The position numbers and the translations under genes were made by a program. From JBHJGS01 sp050331575 (GTDB lineage: Bacteria > Pseudomonadota > Alphaproteobacteria > Sphingomonadales > Rhodothalassiaceae): 45,602 nt of DNA. Under the pieces are notes generated by a model. It saw only the letters and a list, made by a program, of their open reading frames with translations. It was not told the origin of the DNA and made no database searches. The stretch is taken from positions 1 to 45,602 of the forward strand of contig JBHJGS010000041.1 of NCBI GenBank assembly GCA_050331575.1, read 5' to 3'. Shown one piece after another: positions 33,079 through 43,058 of this stretch (the first letter of the stretch is position 1; the number at the start of each line of letters is the position of its first letter).

Positions 33079-33456
33079 ATGATTGCATATACCACCTTGG
33101 GCACCAATGATCTGGCGCGTTCGGCCGCCTTCTACGACGCCTTGCTGGGAGACCTCGGCGCAAAGCGAGCGATGGAGATCGATCGCGTGATCCTGTGGGC
33201 GGCCGGCGCAGGGCAGCCCCTGTTCGCGGTGGCCGAACCGGCTGACGGCGCGCCGGCCACCGTGGGCAACGGCACGATGGTGGCGTTGAGTGCGTCCGAT
33301 CCAGCGATGGTGGACAAGCTGCACGCCAAGGCGCTTGCGCTGGGCGCCCAGGACGACGGCGCCCCGGGCCCGCGCACCAATCAGGGGCTGAAATTCTACG
33401 CCGGCTATTTCCGCGATCCTGACGGCAACAAATTGAATTTCTTCTGCCTGCAATAA
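33079..33456 (+). CDS. VOC-family (glyoxalase-like) protein
   Basis: A 125-aa single VOC domain. The start MIAYTTLGTNDLARSAAFYD and the end YAGYFRDPDGNKLNFFCLQ are typical of glyoxalase/bleomycin-resistance folds, where paired beta-alpha-beta-beta-beta units bind a metal. Metal ligands cannot be assigned with confidence. The substrate is unknown. GGGGAGA lies about nine bases before the ATG. It stands alone between divergent rbfA and the convergent activator gene. Confidence 0.9.
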   Translation: MIAYTTLGTNDLARSAAFYDALLGDLGAKRAMEIDRVILWAAGAGQPLFAVAEPADGAPATVGNGTMVALSASDPAMVDKLHAKALALGAQDDGAPGPRTNQGLKFYAGYFRDPDGNKLNFFCLQ

Positions 33457-33491
33457 CGCCTGCGCCGCGGCGTGGGCCATCAGGCGATGCG

Positions 33492-35183
<1,692 letters not shown>

Positions 35184-35219
35184 GAGCCCGCCCCCGCCCG
35201 CACAGGTCCAGCGGCAGTT

Positions 35220-35272
35220 TAGAGCAACATCCGATCGATTGGAATCTCTGTGCGATAGCCATCGGTCGGAGC
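35220..35272 (-). repeat. Palindromic intergenic repeat, copy B
   Basis: This block begins TAGAGCAACATCCGATCG and matches the block at 45-96 along most of its length. TCCGATCGATTGG and the CCATCGGTCGGA arm at 35260-35271 can pair with one wobble and one bulge. As with copy A, it sits in the same orientation just upstream of a minus-strand start codon. Confidence 0.6.
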
Positions 35273-35311
35273 TAAGCCGCTCGCCCCATAGACGATGGAC
35301 AGTTTCTCACG

Positions 35312-35346
35312 CGATCAAGTGGCATCGCGATTGATCGGATCATGCC
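35312..35346. repeat. Possible diverged third copy of the palindromic repeat
   Basis: GGCATCGCGATTGATCGG and the following ATCATGCC recall the ATCGCGATTCCAATCGG core of copy A on the minus strand, now in the opposite orientation. GGCAT and ATGCC form its ends. The relationship is weaker than between copies A and B. The gap 35184-35440 holds no other feature. Confidence 0.3.
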
Positions 35347-35440
35347 CTGGCGCCATCGCAGGATGTTTTGCACGCAAACGCAGCAGGGCGCAGCGAACAA
35401 GTCGCGCAGAGCCAGCGGACTGGGACCGCCAGACGCGCCG

Positions 35441-36349
35441 TCAGCGAAGCGCCAGCGCCGCCATCGCCTTCAAACGTTCGCCGTCAAGCGGGAGCGATTG
35501 CGCCATCGCCCCATCCGGGCCAAGCCGGTCGATCACCTCATCGCCGATGGCAACAGAAACCGCCCCGGCATTGGTGGTGGTGAGCACAAGCCCGGTCGCC
35601 ACCGGCAGGCGATGATCGCTGCCCGCCCGCAGCACACCGGAATAGACCGTTTGGCCGGCCGGGTCGCTGATCCGAACCCAAGCGTCATGGTGGGCCCGGA
35701 CGATGATTTCTGCCGGGGTTTCTGCAGGCCCGGCCGCCGCAGCGACATCCGGCTCCGCCACCTGAGTTTGGGCCAGATCTTGGGCCGAATCTGTGGGCAG
35801 ATCGCGGGCCAGATCTCCGGCCAGATCTCCGGCCAGCGTCGAGGCGGGTTCGGGCAAGACTGCCGCCGAAGGCAGGGCCGCGGTCTGGGTGACCGGGCTG
35901 ACGCTTCCTTCGGCAAACAGGGCAGGTCCGCTGTCGGTCAAGAAAAAGCCGTACAGCAGCAAGGTCGCCACCACGCTGGTGGCGAAAACCAGCCGCCCGG
36001 GCAGCTTGCTTTGGCCGATCGGCTTGGGGAAATTCAGATCGCTTTGCGGCCGATCGATCTGACGCTCCTGCTTGAAGGCAAGCACCATCGTATCAGCGTC
36101 CAAACCGACGGCGCGGGCATAAGAGCGCACAAAACCGAGAACATAGGCAAGCGCCGGTAAAGCGTCGAAGCGGCCGTCCTCCAGCGCTTCCAACTGACCA
36201 ACACGTATATTCAGTTCTTCGGCAAGTCCTTCCACCGTGCGGCCTGTCTCCAGCCGCGCCTGCTTCAAGCGCACCATTACCGGTACGGCACCATCCATTT
36301 CGCCCACGTCGTTCCCCCGGCCTCGGATCTCTTGAAATGTAAAAGCCAT
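35441..36349 (-). CDS. rodZ: RodZ-like cytoskeletal protein (HTH_25 and DUF4115)
   Basis: A 302-aa bitopic membrane protein. The N-terminal helix-turn-helix domain (about 28-95) shows VRLKQARLETGRTVEGLAEE and LPALAYVLGFVRSYARAVGL, diagnostic of RodZ. A basic juxtamembrane stretch, one membrane helix (LVFATSVVATLLLYGFFLT), an Ala/Pro/Asp-rich periplasmic linker with a tandem repeat, and a C-terminal DUF4115 beta domain (AHHDAWVRISDPAGQTVYSG) follow. RodZ links MreB filaments to the cell-wall elongation machinery. A TTGACA promoter lies at 36494-36522. Confidence 0.9.
   Translation of the reverse strand: MAFTFQEIRGRGNDVGEMDGAVPVMVRLKQARLETGRTVEGLAEELNIRVGQLEALEDGRFDALPALAYVLGFVRSYARAVGLDADTMVLAFKQERQIDRPQSDLNFPKPIGQSKLPGRLVFATSVVATLLLYGFFLTDSGPALFAEGSVSPVTQTAALPSAAVLPEPASTLAGDLAGDLARDLPTDSAQDLAQTQVAEPDVAAAAGPAETPAEIIVRAHHDAWVRISDPAGQTVYSGVLRAGSDHRLPVATGLVLTTTNAGAVSVAIGDEVIDRLGPDGAMAQSLPLDGERLKAMAALALR
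35807..35836 (-). repeat. 12-bp tandem repeat inside rodZ
   Basis: GGCCAGATCTCC occurs twice in tandem (35807-35818 and 35819-35830) and begins a third time (GGCCAG). A diverged unit lies at 35771. It encodes GDLA-type tetrapeptides in the periplasmic linker. Unit number could vary between strains without a frameshift. Confidence 0.7.
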
Positions 36350-36493
36350 GGCTAGTTCCGATCGTCAGTCTTGCAGGTGAATTCGTCTGACAGACCAGCC
36401 AGACCCGGCTTCATTGACCCCAATTTTGGGCCGAAACCGCCGGTGCCCCCAATTCACAGTCTTTTATGTTAAATCGCAAACTAGCCTGCACAT

Positions 36494-36522
36494 ATCAAAA
36501 AGCAGTTAACCTAAACTGTCAA
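36494..36522 (-). promoter_or_regulatory. Candidate rodZ promoter
   Basis: On the minus strand a perfect TTGACA (36517-36522) is followed after 17 bp by TTTGAT (36494-36499). It lies in an AT-rich gap between ptsP and rodZ and implies a leader of about 140 nt. Confidence 0.5.
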
Positions 36523-36550
36523 TCGGGAATAAACCGTTGCTATGTTCGCG

Positions 36551-38827
36551 TCAAACCGATGGCAACAGAATGCCGTGATCGCGGGCATAAGCACTCAGCG
36601 TGTCGCGCAGGCTATGCGCCGGAGATCGCAACCGGCTGGTCATAAAGTCGCTCAAACTGGCGATAGACAGGGAGCGGATCATCGCCTTGACCGGCCCAAC
36701 CGCGGTCGGGGTCAGGGACAAGCAGCGCACGCCCAAGCCGATCAGCGCCATCGCTTCCAAGGGTTTGGCCCCCATCTCACCGCACACGGTCACCTCCAGG
36801 CCGCAGCGATTGCACCGCTCCACGACCCAGGCGATGAACGACAGCACCGCCGGCGATAGCAGGTCATAGCGGTCGATCATGCGCGGATTGCCGCGATCAG
36901 CCGCGAAGAAAAACTGCATCAGGTCATTGGTTCCGATCGAGAGGAAATCGGCTTCCTGCGCCAGCACATCCAGCTGCCAGGCCAGCGACGGGACCTCCAG
37001 CATAGAGCCGACCGCCAAGGCCCGCGGCGGGGCGTAATCGCGGGCGTGCAGCCACGCCAGTTCCTTGTCGACGATCGCCCGCGCGCGCCGAAATTCCGAC
37101 ACATCGGTGATCATCGGAAACATCAGTTTCAGCGCGCGCCCCCCTGCGGCCAACAAAAGCGCGCGGATCTGGTACCGCAGCAGGGCGGGGCGATCCAGGC
37201 TGATGCGGATGGCGCGCCAGCCCATGGCCGGATTGTCCTCTTCGGTTCGCGGCAGAAACGGCACCGGCTTGTCGCCACCGATATCCAGCGTGCGGAACAC
37301 CACAGGCTTGGCGCCAGCGGCGTCTAGGACTTTGCCATAGAGCTCACGCTGAACGTCCAGCCGCGGCATCTGGGAGGCGACCATGAACTGGAATTCGGTG
37401 CGAAACAGGCCGATGCCGTCGGCGCCGCAGGCCTCCAGATGCGGCAGGTCGATCAGCAGGCCGGCATTCATCATCAAATCGACCCGGACCCCGTCCAAGG
37501 TGACCGCCGGCTCGTCACGCTGCGCGGAATAGGCGGCCAATTGCTGCCGACGCAGCCGGATCGCCTTCTGATAGCTTTCGACGATATCGTCGGTGGCATT
37601 GAGATAGACATGACCTTCGACTGCGTCGACGATCATGCGGGCCTCGGCCTCGATATGGTCCAGCGCGCCGGGCACCCGGCCGATCAGCGGCAAGCCGATG
37701 GCCCGAGCGATGATCGCCAAATGCGAACTGGGCGAGCCCTCTTCCAGCACGATCGCCTTCAGTTTGGTCCGGTCATAGTCCATCAGCTCCGCCGGCCCCA
37801 GCGTGCGCGCCACCAGGATGGCATCCTCGGGCAGGTCTTCAGCGGCCGCCGTGCCGGCCTTGCCCTGCAGGATCCGGATCAACCGCATCGACAGCTCGTC
37901 CAGATCAGACAGTCGCTCGCGCAGATAGGCATCACTGGCGCGGGCCATGCGGGCGCGCTGTTGCTGCTGCACCCGCTCCACCGCCGCCTCCGCGCTCAAG
38001 CCGCTCTGGATCGCATTACGGATGCGCCGCGCCCAGCCTTCGTCAGCGGCAAACATGCGGTAAGTTTCCAGGATCTCGCGCTGCGCCCCGCTCAGGCTGC
38101 CGATATCGGCCACCCCCATCATCCGGTCGAAATCCTTGCGCAGGCGATCCAGCGCCTCGCCCAGCCGCGCGGTCTCGCCGCCGACATCCTCGGCCAGAAA
38201 GCGCGTGATGGTGACGCGCGGCCGGTGCAGCACCGCTGAGCCGACGGCAATACCGGAGGACATCGGCCGACCGTCCAGGGTTACGGGCGTGCCGGAGGGC
38301 GCCGCCTCGTCGTCATGCAGTTCCGCAGCGGGGACAAGCTGGCCGGAGCTGATCAGTTCGGCCAGCACCATCGCGACCGTCTGCAGCACCTCGACCTCTT
38401 CGTCGGAATAATTCTTGCGCACAACATTCTGCACCACCAGCACGCCGCGTACGTGGCTGTCGCGCACGATCGGCACGCCCAGCAGGGAATGGAAGCGTTC
38501 CTCGCCGGTTTCCGGTCGATAGGCGAAATGAGGGTCTTCCTGGGCCTCGGGCAGATTGAGCGGGTGGCCGTATTGCGCCACCAGGCCGACCAGTCCTTCG
38601 CCGAACTGCAGCCGCGTGGCGTGCACCGCCTCCGGGCGCAGGCCTTCTGTGGCGAACAGCTCCAGAATATTGCCCGCGCGGGTCAGATAAACCGAGCACA
38701 CCTCGGCCACCATGTCCTGGGCGATCACCCGCACCAGCCGGTCCAGCTTGGACTGGGCGGTGCCGGGACCGGCCATGATCTGGTGCATGCGCCGAAGCAG
38801 CAGGCGCGGGCGGCTGGGGAGCTTCAT
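36551..38827 (-). CDS. ptsP: Phosphoenolpyruvate-protein phosphotransferase PtsP (EI-Ntr)
   Basis: A 758-aa first enzyme of the nitrogen-related phosphotransferase system. The N-terminal GAF domain (about 15-160; YLTRAGNILELFATEGLRPE, LGVPIVRDSHVRGVLVVQN) is followed by the EI domain: the phosphorylated His in GSPSSHLAIIARAIGLPLIG, GIGLFRTEFQFM, the DIGGDKP loop and FLSIGTNDLMQFFFAADR with the catalytic VTVCGEMGAKP. EI-Ntr takes phosphate from PEP to NPr and then EIIA-Ntr, linking nitrogen state and metabolism. It lies downstream of lysC and a nitronate monooxygenase gene on the same strand. Confidence 0.97.
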   Translation of the reverse strand: MKLPSRPRLLLRRMHQIMAGPGTAQSKLDRLVRVIAQDMVAEVCSVYLTRAGNILELFATEGLRPEAVHATRLQFGEGLVGLVAQYGHPLNLPEAQEDPHFAYRPETGEERFHSLLGVPIVRDSHVRGVLVVQNVVRKNYSDEEVEVLQTVAMVLAELISSGQLVPAAELHDDEAAPSGTPVTLDGRPMSSGIAVGSAVLHRPRVTITRFLAEDVGGETARLGEALDRLRKDFDRMMGVADIGSLSGAQREILETYRMFAADEGWARRIRNAIQSGLSAEAAVERVQQQQRARMARASDAYLRERLSDLDELSMRLIRILQGKAGTAAAEDLPEDAILVARTLGPAELMDYDRTKLKAIVLEEGSPSSHLAIIARAIGLPLIGRVPGALDHIEAEARMIVDAVEGHVYLNATDDIVESYQKAIRLRRQQLAAYSAQRDEPAVTLDGVRVDLMMNAGLLIDLPHLEACGADGIGLFRTEFQFMVASQMPRLDVQRELYGKVLDAAGAKPVVFRTLDIGGDKPVPFLPRTEEDNPAMGWRAIRISLDRPALLRYQIRALLLAAGGRALKLMFPMITDVSEFRRARAIVDKELAWLHARDYAPPRALAVGSMLEVPSLAWQLDVLAQEADFLSIGTNDLMQFFFAADRGNPRMIDRYDLLSPAVLSFIAWVVERCNRCGLEVTVCGEMGAKPLEAMALIGLGVRCLSLTPTAVGPVKAMIRSLSIASLSDFMTSRLRSPAHSLRDTLSAYARDHGILLPSV

Positions 38828-38876
38828 AACCGGACGGCTTTTTCCATCATGTTGCGGCGTGCCGCGCTTTTAGCGC

Positions 38877-39881
38877 CTAGGCGGCCCGCCGGTCCAGGTG
38901 AGCACGGGCTTGCGCCACCAACTCAGCGATGATAGCGGCCGCGGATTGTTCCGCCTTGACCAGACCGACCGACTGCCCCGCCATCAGCGAGCCATTGGCG
39001 ACATCGCCCTCGATCACCGCCCGGCGCAGCGCCCCGGCCCAGAAATGCTCGATCGCCAATTGTCCCTCCGCCAGGGTCAGTTCGCCGGCATCGACCCGCG
39101 CGATGGTCTGGCGCTGCACCTCCAGGAACGCCTCGGTCCCGGCATTTTTCAGCGCGCGCACCGGGATCACCGGAAAGCGCGGGTCCAGTTGCGCGCTGGT
39201 GACGGCATCCCGGGCCGCGGCGCGAAAGAACGCCTGCTTGAACGCGGGGTGCGCGCGGCTTTCCGCGGCGCAGGCAAAGCGGGTGCCCAGCTGGCAGCCT
39301 GAGGCGCCCATCAGCAGATAGGCCGCGATCGCCTCGCCCCGGCCCAGACCGCCGGCGACGAACACCGGCACCTCGCTGACCGCCGGCAGGATCTCCTGGG
39401 CCAGCACGTTCAGCGACACCGGGCCGATATGGCCGCCGGCCTCAGAGCCCTCGATGATCAGCGCATCGACGCCGGAGCGGATCAGCTTGCGCGCCAGCGC
39501 CAGCGCCGGGGCAAAGCAGATCAGCTTGGCGCCGGAGCCCTTGATGGCGCTGATCGCCGGGCCCGGCGGCAAGCCCCCGGCAAGCACGACATGGCCGACC
39601 CTATGGTCCGCGCACACCGCGATCAGCTCCATCAGTTGCGGGTGCAAGGTGATCAAATTGACGCCGAACGGCTTGTCGGTCAGCGCCTGGGTGGCGGCGA
39701 TTTCCTCGGCCAGCAGCGCCGGGGTCATGCCGCCGCAGGCGATGACGCCGAAGCCGCCGGCATTGGAAATGGCCGAGACCAGGTGCCGGTCGGAGACCCA
39801 GGTCATGGCCCCGGCCATGATCGCGGTGTCGGTGCCCAGAAGCGCCCGGCCCCGGTCCCATAAGGCGTCCAGATCAGCCAT
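38877..39881 (-). CDS. Nitronate monooxygenase family flavoprotein
   Basis: A 334-aa FMN TIM-barrel enzyme. Motifs are IMAGAMTWVSDRHLVSAISN, NAGGFGVIACGG, DALIIEGSEAGGHIGPVS with the catalytic His region, VPVFVAGGLGRGEAIAAYLL and GASGCQLGTRF. Classical members oxidise nitroalkanes such as propionate-3-nitronate. ATG 39881 overlaps the lysC stop by eight bases, so it is coupled to lysC. It is distinct from the larger Cys-containing relative at 27282. Confidence 0.93.
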   Translation of the reverse strand: MADLDALWDRGRALLGTDTAIMAGAMTWVSDRHLVSAISNAGGFGVIACGGMTPALLAEEIAATQALTDKPFGVNLITLHPQLMELIAVCADHRVGHVVLAGGLPPGPAISAIKGSGAKLICFAPALALARKLIRSGVDALIIEGSEAGGHIGPVSLNVLAQEILPAVSEVPVFVAGGLGRGEAIAAYLLMGASGCQLGTRFACAAESRAHPAFKQAFFRAAARDAVTSAQLDPRFPVIPVRALKNAGTEAFLEVQRQTIARVDAGELTLAEGQLAIEHFWAGALRRAVIEGDVANGSLMAGQSVGLVKAEQSAAAIIAELVAQARAHLDRRAA

Positions 39882-41109
39882 AAGGCTCCTCCTTGGCGTC
39901 CAGCCCATAGGCCTTGTGCAGGGCCCGCAGCGCCAGTTCCAGATAATCCGAGGCGATCAGAACCGATAGCTTGATTTCGGAGGTGGAGATCACCTGAATA
40001 TTGATGCCGCGATCGGCCAGCGTGGTGAACATCGTCTCCGCCACGCCGGAATGGCTTTTCATGCCCAGGCCCACGGCGGAGATCTTCACCACCTGCGTGT
40101 CGCTGAGAATGTCCTGATAGCCAATGCGCGCCTGGTCCGCGCTCAAGGCGGCCAGCGCCTCGGGCAGCTGGTCCTGCGGTACCGTGAAAGTGACGTTGGT
40201 GCGGCTGCCCTCCGGTGCTTCGTTCTGCACGATCATGTCCACATTCACGCCGGCGCGCGACAGCGGCGTGAAGATCTTGGCGACCACGCCTGGCGTGTCC
40301 TCGACGCTGACCACGGTGACCTTGGCCTCGTTCAGCGAATAGGCCAGGCCGCGGATGACCTCTTGTTCCATAATCTCTCCTTCCGGCACCACCAGCGTGC
40401 CGGCGCCGTCGCTGAAGCTGGACAGGACCTGCACGCGCACGCCGTGGGCGACCGCCATCATCACCGAGCGGGTCTGCAGCACCTTGGCGCCCTGGCTGGC
40501 CAGTTCCAGCATTTCCTCATAGCTGATCCTGTCCAACTTGCGGGCTTTGGACACGATCCGCGGATCGGTGGTGAACACGCCCTCCACATCGGTATAGATG
40601 TCACAGCGGTCCGCCTTCAGCGCGGCCGCCAGCGCCACGGCAGAGGTGTCCGAGCCGCCCCGGCCCAGCGTGGTGATGCGTCCATCCGGCCCGACGCCTT
40701 GGAACCCGGCCACGATCGGGACATGACCCTCGGCCATGCGCTCCAACAAGGGAGCGGCTGCGATGTCCTCGATCCGCGCCGCACCATGCGCGCCATCGGT
40801 TTTGCACGGGATCTGCCAGCCCAGCCAGGAGCGCGCGGTGATGCCCATGCGCTGCATCACGATGGCCAAAAGCCCGGCGGTGACCTGCTCGCCGGACGAC
40901 ACCACGGTGTCATATTCCCGGGCATCGTGCAGGTCCGCGGCCTGCCGGCACAGTTCGACCAGGTGATTGGTCTGTCCGGCCATGGCCGAGACCACCGCGG
41001 CGACCTGATCGCCCCGATCCACGGCCTGCTTGATCCGAGCCGCGACATGATCGATGCGCGACAGATCCGCAACGGAGGTGCCACCGAATTTCTTGACAAG
41101 CCTGGCCAT
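39874..41109 (-). CDS. lysC: Aspartate kinase
   Basis: A 411-aa monofunctional aspartokinase, the first step to lysine, threonine and methionine. The start MARLVKKFGGTSVADLSRID carries the Lys-Phe-Gly-Gly motif. SSGEQVTAGLLAIVMQ and TTLGRGGSDTSAVALAAAL are catalytic. The C-terminal half has two ACT domains (VEDTPGVVAKIFTPLSRAGV and VGLGMKSHSGVAETMFTTLA), the usual feedback-inhibition site. A reading to 41520 in the same frame is rejected because it covers ubiG. It is divergent from ubiG with only 37 bp between starts, so promoters must lie within coding sequence. Confidence 0.97.
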   Translation of the reverse strand: MARLVKKFGGTSVADLSRIDHVAARIKQAVDRGDQVAAVVSAMAGQTNHLVELCRQAADLHDAREYDTVVSSGEQVTAGLLAIVMQRMGITARSWLGWQIPCKTDGAHGAARIEDIAAAPLLERMAEGHVPIVAGFQGVGPDGRITTLGRGGSDTSAVALAAALKADRCDIYTDVEGVFTTDPRIVSKARKLDRISYEEMLELASQGAKVLQTRSVMMAVAHGVRVQVLSSFSDGAGTLVVPEGEIMEQEVIRGLAYSLNEAKVTVVSVEDTPGVVAKIFTPLSRAGVNVDMIVQNEAPEGSRTNVTFTVPQDQLPEALAALSADQARIGYQDILSDTQVVKISAVGLGMKSHSGVAETMFTTLADRGINIQVISTSEIKLSVLIASDYLELALRALHKAYGLDAKEEPYG

Positions 41110-41146
41110 AAGGAGAAGTCCTGACGGCCCGGAGGAGCCGCGCACA

Positions 41147-41920
41147 GTGGGCAAAGCGGCGGCAGTTCTAAAGGCGCAAAACATGGGTGGCAAGCACGCG
41201 GTCAGTGTCGATCCCGGCGAAATCGCGCAATTCGATGCGCTGGCGGCGCGCTGGTGGGACCCTTCCGGGCCATTGCGGCCGCTGCACGCGATGAACCCGG
41301 TGCGGTTGGATTTTATCGTCAACCAGGCCTGCCGCCGCCTCGGCCGGCAGCGCCGGCAGCGCCGTCCGCTCGACGGCGTGCGCGTGCTCGATGTCGGCTG
41401 TGGCGGCGGTCTGGCGTGCGAGCCGCTGGCGCGGCTGGGCGCTGCTGTGACCGGCGTGGACGCCGCGGCCAACAATATCGCCGCAGCCCGGGCGCATGCG
41501 CAGACCATGGGGCTGGACATTGACTATCGCGCCGAACCGGCCGAGGCCCTGGCGGGTGAGCAGTTCGACGTAGTGCTGGCGCTGGAAGTTGTGGAGCATG
41601 TCGCTGATGTTCCGGCCTTTTTGGGAACGCTGCGGCAGCGCTGCGCGGACCCCGGCTTGGTCGTGTTGTCGACGCTGAACCGCACCGCCCGGTCGTTTCT
41701 GACCGCCATTGTCGGCGCGGAATATGTGGTGCGCCTGTTGCCGCGCGGCACCCATGACTGGCGCAAATTCCTCACGCCCGATGAATTGGCAGCGAAGCTG
41801 CAGGCCGCGGGCTTTGCCGAACGCGACCGCAGCGGCATGGTCATGGCGCTGGGGTCCGGGCGCTGGCACCTCTCCGCGGATGTGTCGGTGAACTATCTGA
41901 TCGCGGCCGATCCCGCCTGA
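41147..41920 (+). CDS. ubiG: Ubiquinone biosynthesis O-methyltransferase
   Basis: A 257-aa SAM methyltransferase performing both O-methylations of ubiquinone synthesis. It starts SVDPGEIAQFDALAARWWDP after a short leader. Motifs are VRVLDVGCGGGLACEPLARL, VTGVDAAANNIAAARAHA, FDVVLALEVVEHV and LLPRGTHDWRKFLTPDEL, with the final SVNYLIAA typical of UbiG. GTG 41147 is chosen for its GGAGGAG nine bases upstream; ATG 41183 is the alternative. ubiG divergent from lysC is a conserved alphaproteobacterial arrangement. Confidence 0.96.
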   Translation: MGKAAAVLKAQNMGGKHAVSVDPGEIAQFDALAARWWDPSGPLRPLHAMNPVRLDFIVNQACRRLGRQRRQRRPLDGVRVLDVGCGGGLACEPLARLGAAVTGVDAAANNIAAARAHAQTMGLDIDYRAEPAEALAGEQFDVVLALEVVEHVADVPAFLGTLRQRCADPGLVVLSTLNRTARSFLTAIVGAEYVVRLLPRGTHDWRKFLTPDELAAKLQAAGFAERDRSGMVMALGSGRWHLSADVSVNYLIAADPA

Positions 41921-41945
41921 TCCGCCGCGCTCAACCCAGGCGGCC

Positions 41946-43010
41946 TCAACGCAGGCGGCGGCGAACCGCGGCGGCATAGGTGCGCAGAAGCCCTTCGCCT
42001 TGGTCTGCGGCGAGCAGCGCGCGGCCAAGCAGGGCGCCGCGGCGGCGGGCCTGCTTCGACGAAACCGGCGCATAAGCCAGCTCGCCCATACCCGCCGCGC
42101 ACAGCCCCTCGATCATCGCCACCTCAGACGCAGACAAGCTGCGACGCCAGCGGTCGATCCGGGCGGCATCGATCGGCGCGGCCGCCTGGGCCTCATGGGC
42201 GGTGATCCAATCCGGCCAGGCCGATTGCGCGGTTGCCGCAGCCCCCGGCACCTCGGCCCGCTGGTCGAGCATGCTCGGTTCGAACGGCTCGTCGATGAAG
42301 CGGCAGACCCGGCGCATTTGCGTCTCCGGATCGGCGGCCAGCTCCTCGTACACCACCCGCAGGACACGATCGTCCTGGGCGACGGCATGATAGCGGCCCA
42401 AGATCTTGGTCCAAGCCCGGGCATGGCGGGCGATCTGATAGCGGCGGCTGCGCCGGACCAGCGGAGCGCCGCGCCGTTGCGGCTTCATCTGCTTGAGGAT
42501 CCACGGCAGGCTCAGCGCCGAGGCGATCTGCGCGCGCGGGTCCCGCATCATGAACAAGATCCGCGCGTCCGGGAACCAGGCCAGCAGATCCGCCAGAAAA
42601 CGCTGATGACCCGGGGTTTTCTCGCCGATCCGCGGCTTGCCGATATGCGCACGATAGACGTCCAAAAGCGCGGCGAACGCGTCGGCAAAGCCGCGGCCGG
42701 GTGCGGCCGCGGCGCGGTTCAAGAACTGCTCGGGCGGCACGCCCAGATCCAAAAATCGCTGCGTTTCGCTATAGCTCCGGCACAAGGCGGCATAATCTTG
42801 CGGGGCGTCTTCCTGGCCATAGCCAAACGCCTGGGCGAATTTCAGAAAGTGGGTTTCCGGCGTCACCGCGATGCGGCTGTGCGCGGCCAGCAGCGTCCGC
42901 ATCAGCGTGGTGCCGGAGCGTCCCGGTCCAACGATAAACACGGGCGGCTCGGCCAGGCGGGGCGGAGCGCCATCGGGCCTGGCGGCCAGGGCGGTGACAG
43001 TCGGCGTCAT
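41946..43010 (-). CDS. Sulfotransferase family protein
   Basis: A 354-aa protein with the PAPS-binding 5'-phosphosulfate loop FIVGPGRSGTTLMRTLLAAH near the N-terminus and the 3'-phosphate motif ARILFMMRDPRAQIASALSL. RIGEKTPGHQRFL between them is typical of bacterial sulfotransferases. It transfers sulfate from PAPS to an unknown acceptor. The C-terminal quarter (VSSKQARRRGALLGRALLAA) is basic and Ala-rich. It converges with ubiG across a 25-bp gap. No PAPS synthesis genes are in the window. Confidence 0.9.
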   Translation of the reverse strand: MTPTVTALAARPDGAPPRLAEPPVFIVGPGRSGTTLMRTLLAAHSRIAVTPETHFLKFAQAFGYGQEDAPQDYAALCRSYSETQRFLDLGVPPEQFLNRAAAAPGRGFADAFAALLDVYRAHIGKPRIGEKTPGHQRFLADLLAWFPDARILFMMRDPRAQIASALSLPWILKQMKPQRRGAPLVRRSRRYQIARHARAWTKILGRYHAVAQDDRVLRVVYEELAADPETQMRRVCRFIDEPFEPSMLDQRAEVPGAAATAQSAWPDWITAHEAQAAAPIDAARIDRWRRSLSASEVAMIEGLCAAGMGELAYAPVSSKQARRRGALLGRALLAADQGEGLLRTYAAAVRRRLR

Positions 43011-43058
43011 CGTCAGGCTAAAAGCTCCAGCGGTTGCAGCAGTTCCCGACCAGGCGGA

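Noticed and set aside
41110..41520. N-terminal extension of lysC
   Set aside because: It is antisense to ubiG; the FGGTSV start of aspartate kinase fits ATG 41109.
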